64,000 nt of DNA from Acidobacteriota bacterium (GTDB lineage: Bacteria; Acidobacteriota; Terriglobia; Terriglobales; Acidobacteriaceae). The position numbers and the translations under genes were made by a program. Location of the stretch: NCBI GenBank assembly GCA_018268755.1, contig JAFDVW010000001.1:62001-126000 (forward strand). The letters are read 5' to 3'. The notes under the pieces were generated by a model, which did not search any database, was not told the origin of the DNA, and saw only the letters and a program-made list of their open reading frames with translations. Of the stretch, positions 63,371 to 64,000 are shown one piece after another (positions within the stretch are counted from its first letter, which is position 1; every line of letters begins with the position of its first letter).

Positions 63371-64000
63371 ATGGCCAGAGTTCCGCTCGCCGTATTGCTG
63401 CTGGGACTGATCTCGGCTGCGCCGCTGGCGCCCGCACAAGCCACCTTTCACGGCAATAATGCCCGCACCGGCGTCTATGATTCTCCCGGTCCCCGGCAGC
63501 AACCCAGCGTGAAGTGGACGTTCAAAACCGGCGGCCCGGTGGTGGCCTCGCCCGCCGTGGCCGATGGCGTTGTCTACATCCCCAGTATGGACACGTATCT
63601 TTATGCCATCGACCAGCAGACCGGCAAGGAGAAGTGGAGGTTCCAGTCGCGCATGCCGATCGCATCCTCTCCTGCCATCGCCCATGGAATGCTCTATTTC
63701 GTCTCTTCGGCAGGAAGTCTGGGGGCCATCGACATCAGCAATGGAAAAATCAAGTGGGCCTTGCCCACGGAATATGAGCGCAAGTTTGAGGCTAAAAACC
63801 TGCATGGCCTTCCTTCCCCGGCGCAGACCATTCCCGATGCCTTTGATCTTTTTACCTCTTCCCCGGCGGTGGCCAATGGCAAGGTGTACTTCGGCAGCGG
63901 TGATGGCAACGTCTACGCCGCCGATGCCGAGACCGGCACCCTGCTCTGGAAGTTCGCTACTCAGGATGTGGTGCATGCCTCACCCGCCGTGGTCAACGGC
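63371..64000 (+). CDS. PQQ-like beta-propeller protein (5' part)
   Basis: The first 210 residues of a periplasmic protein with a signal peptide (residues 1-24, PLAPAQA) and beta-propeller blades of the PQQ-dehydrogenase/BamB type. Each blade has the pattern SPAVADGVVYIPSMDTYLYA and then QTGKEKWRF; further copies are SSPAIAHGMLYFVSSAGSLG and SSPAVANGKVYFGSGDGNVY. GAGGAGACC precedes the ATG. Whether it is an alcohol-dehydrogenase-like enzyme or a structural protein cannot be judged, as the gene runs past the window edge. Confidence 0.85.
   Translation, partial: MARVPLAVLLLGLISAAPLAPAQATFHGNNARTGVYDSPGPRQQPSVKWTFKTGGPVVASPAVADGVVYIPSMDTYLYAIDQQTGKEKWRFQSRMPIASSPAIAHGMLYFVSSAGSLGAIDISNGKIKWALPTEYERKFEAKNLHGLPSPAQTIPDAFDLFTSSPAVANGKVYFGSGDGNVYAADAETGTLLWKFATQDVVHASPAVVNG

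Overview
The window looks like a chromosome segment of a Gram-negative acidobacterium (Acidobacteriota, probably class Terriglobia). This is inferred from gene content, not from a search. The signs are an Oar-like TonB-dependent receptor with an N-terminal carboxypeptidase-regulatory domain, a GWxTD-domain protein, a PEP-CTERM-like exported protein, outer-membrane-type efflux systems, a meso-DAP-type murE, generally GC-rich DNA and many REP-like palindromes. No rRNA, tRNA or CRISPR array was seen.

Layout. 1-8.4 kb: an outer-membrane/secretion block on the minus strand (GWxTD protein, plug-less CarboxypepD beta-barrel protein, truncated TonB receptor), then a plus-strand MacA-like adaptor and MacB/LolD-type ATPase with no permease beside them. 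8.4-15 kb: an accessory island that looks lower in GC. Here elements with GGCGGGTGG...CCACCCGCC ends, two of them carrying REP-associated tyrosine transposase (RAYT) genes, alternate with small cargo genes, truncated toxin-tip-like frames, putative immunity genes and the start of a mobilisation-type gene. 15-23.6 kb: sugar-dehydrogenase-like lipoprotein, GH35 beta-galactosidase, orphan histidine kinase, a penicillin-binding transpeptidase, a Ser/Thr kinase and cytochrome P460.

23.7-38.1 kb: the division and cell wall (dcw) cluster, all on the minus strand: murE-murF-mraY-murD-ftsW-murG-murC-orf-ftsQ-ftsA-ftsZ. It makes lipid II from UDP-MurNAc precursors and builds the FtsZ/FtsA/FtsQ/FtsW divisome core. 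The usual upstream part (mraZ, rsmH, ftsL, ftsI) is absent and repeats sit in several intergenic gaps. 38.2-45 kb: a DUF481-like outer-membrane protein, an SGNH hydrolase, and an electron-transfer-flavoprotein module (etfB, a two-TM protein, etfA, ETF-quinone oxidoreductase) into which a VapC-type toxin-antitoxin pair is inserted.

45-64 kb: small proteins, a threonine aldolase, an RND efflux adaptor and pump, an ornithine-cyclodeaminase-like enzyme, an aminotransferase, a carbohydrate-degradation group (GH16, GH116, a Tat-exported GH-A/discoidin protein) with a PEP-CTERM-like protein, a Spy/LTxxQ protein, proline dehydrogenase, a histone-H1-like basic protein and the start of a PQQ-type beta-propeller protein.

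The most unusual part is 9.2-14.9 kb, where transposase-bearing elements, their deletion derivatives and toxin/immunity-like cargo form an alternating array. All family assignments come from reading motifs and no homology search was possible.
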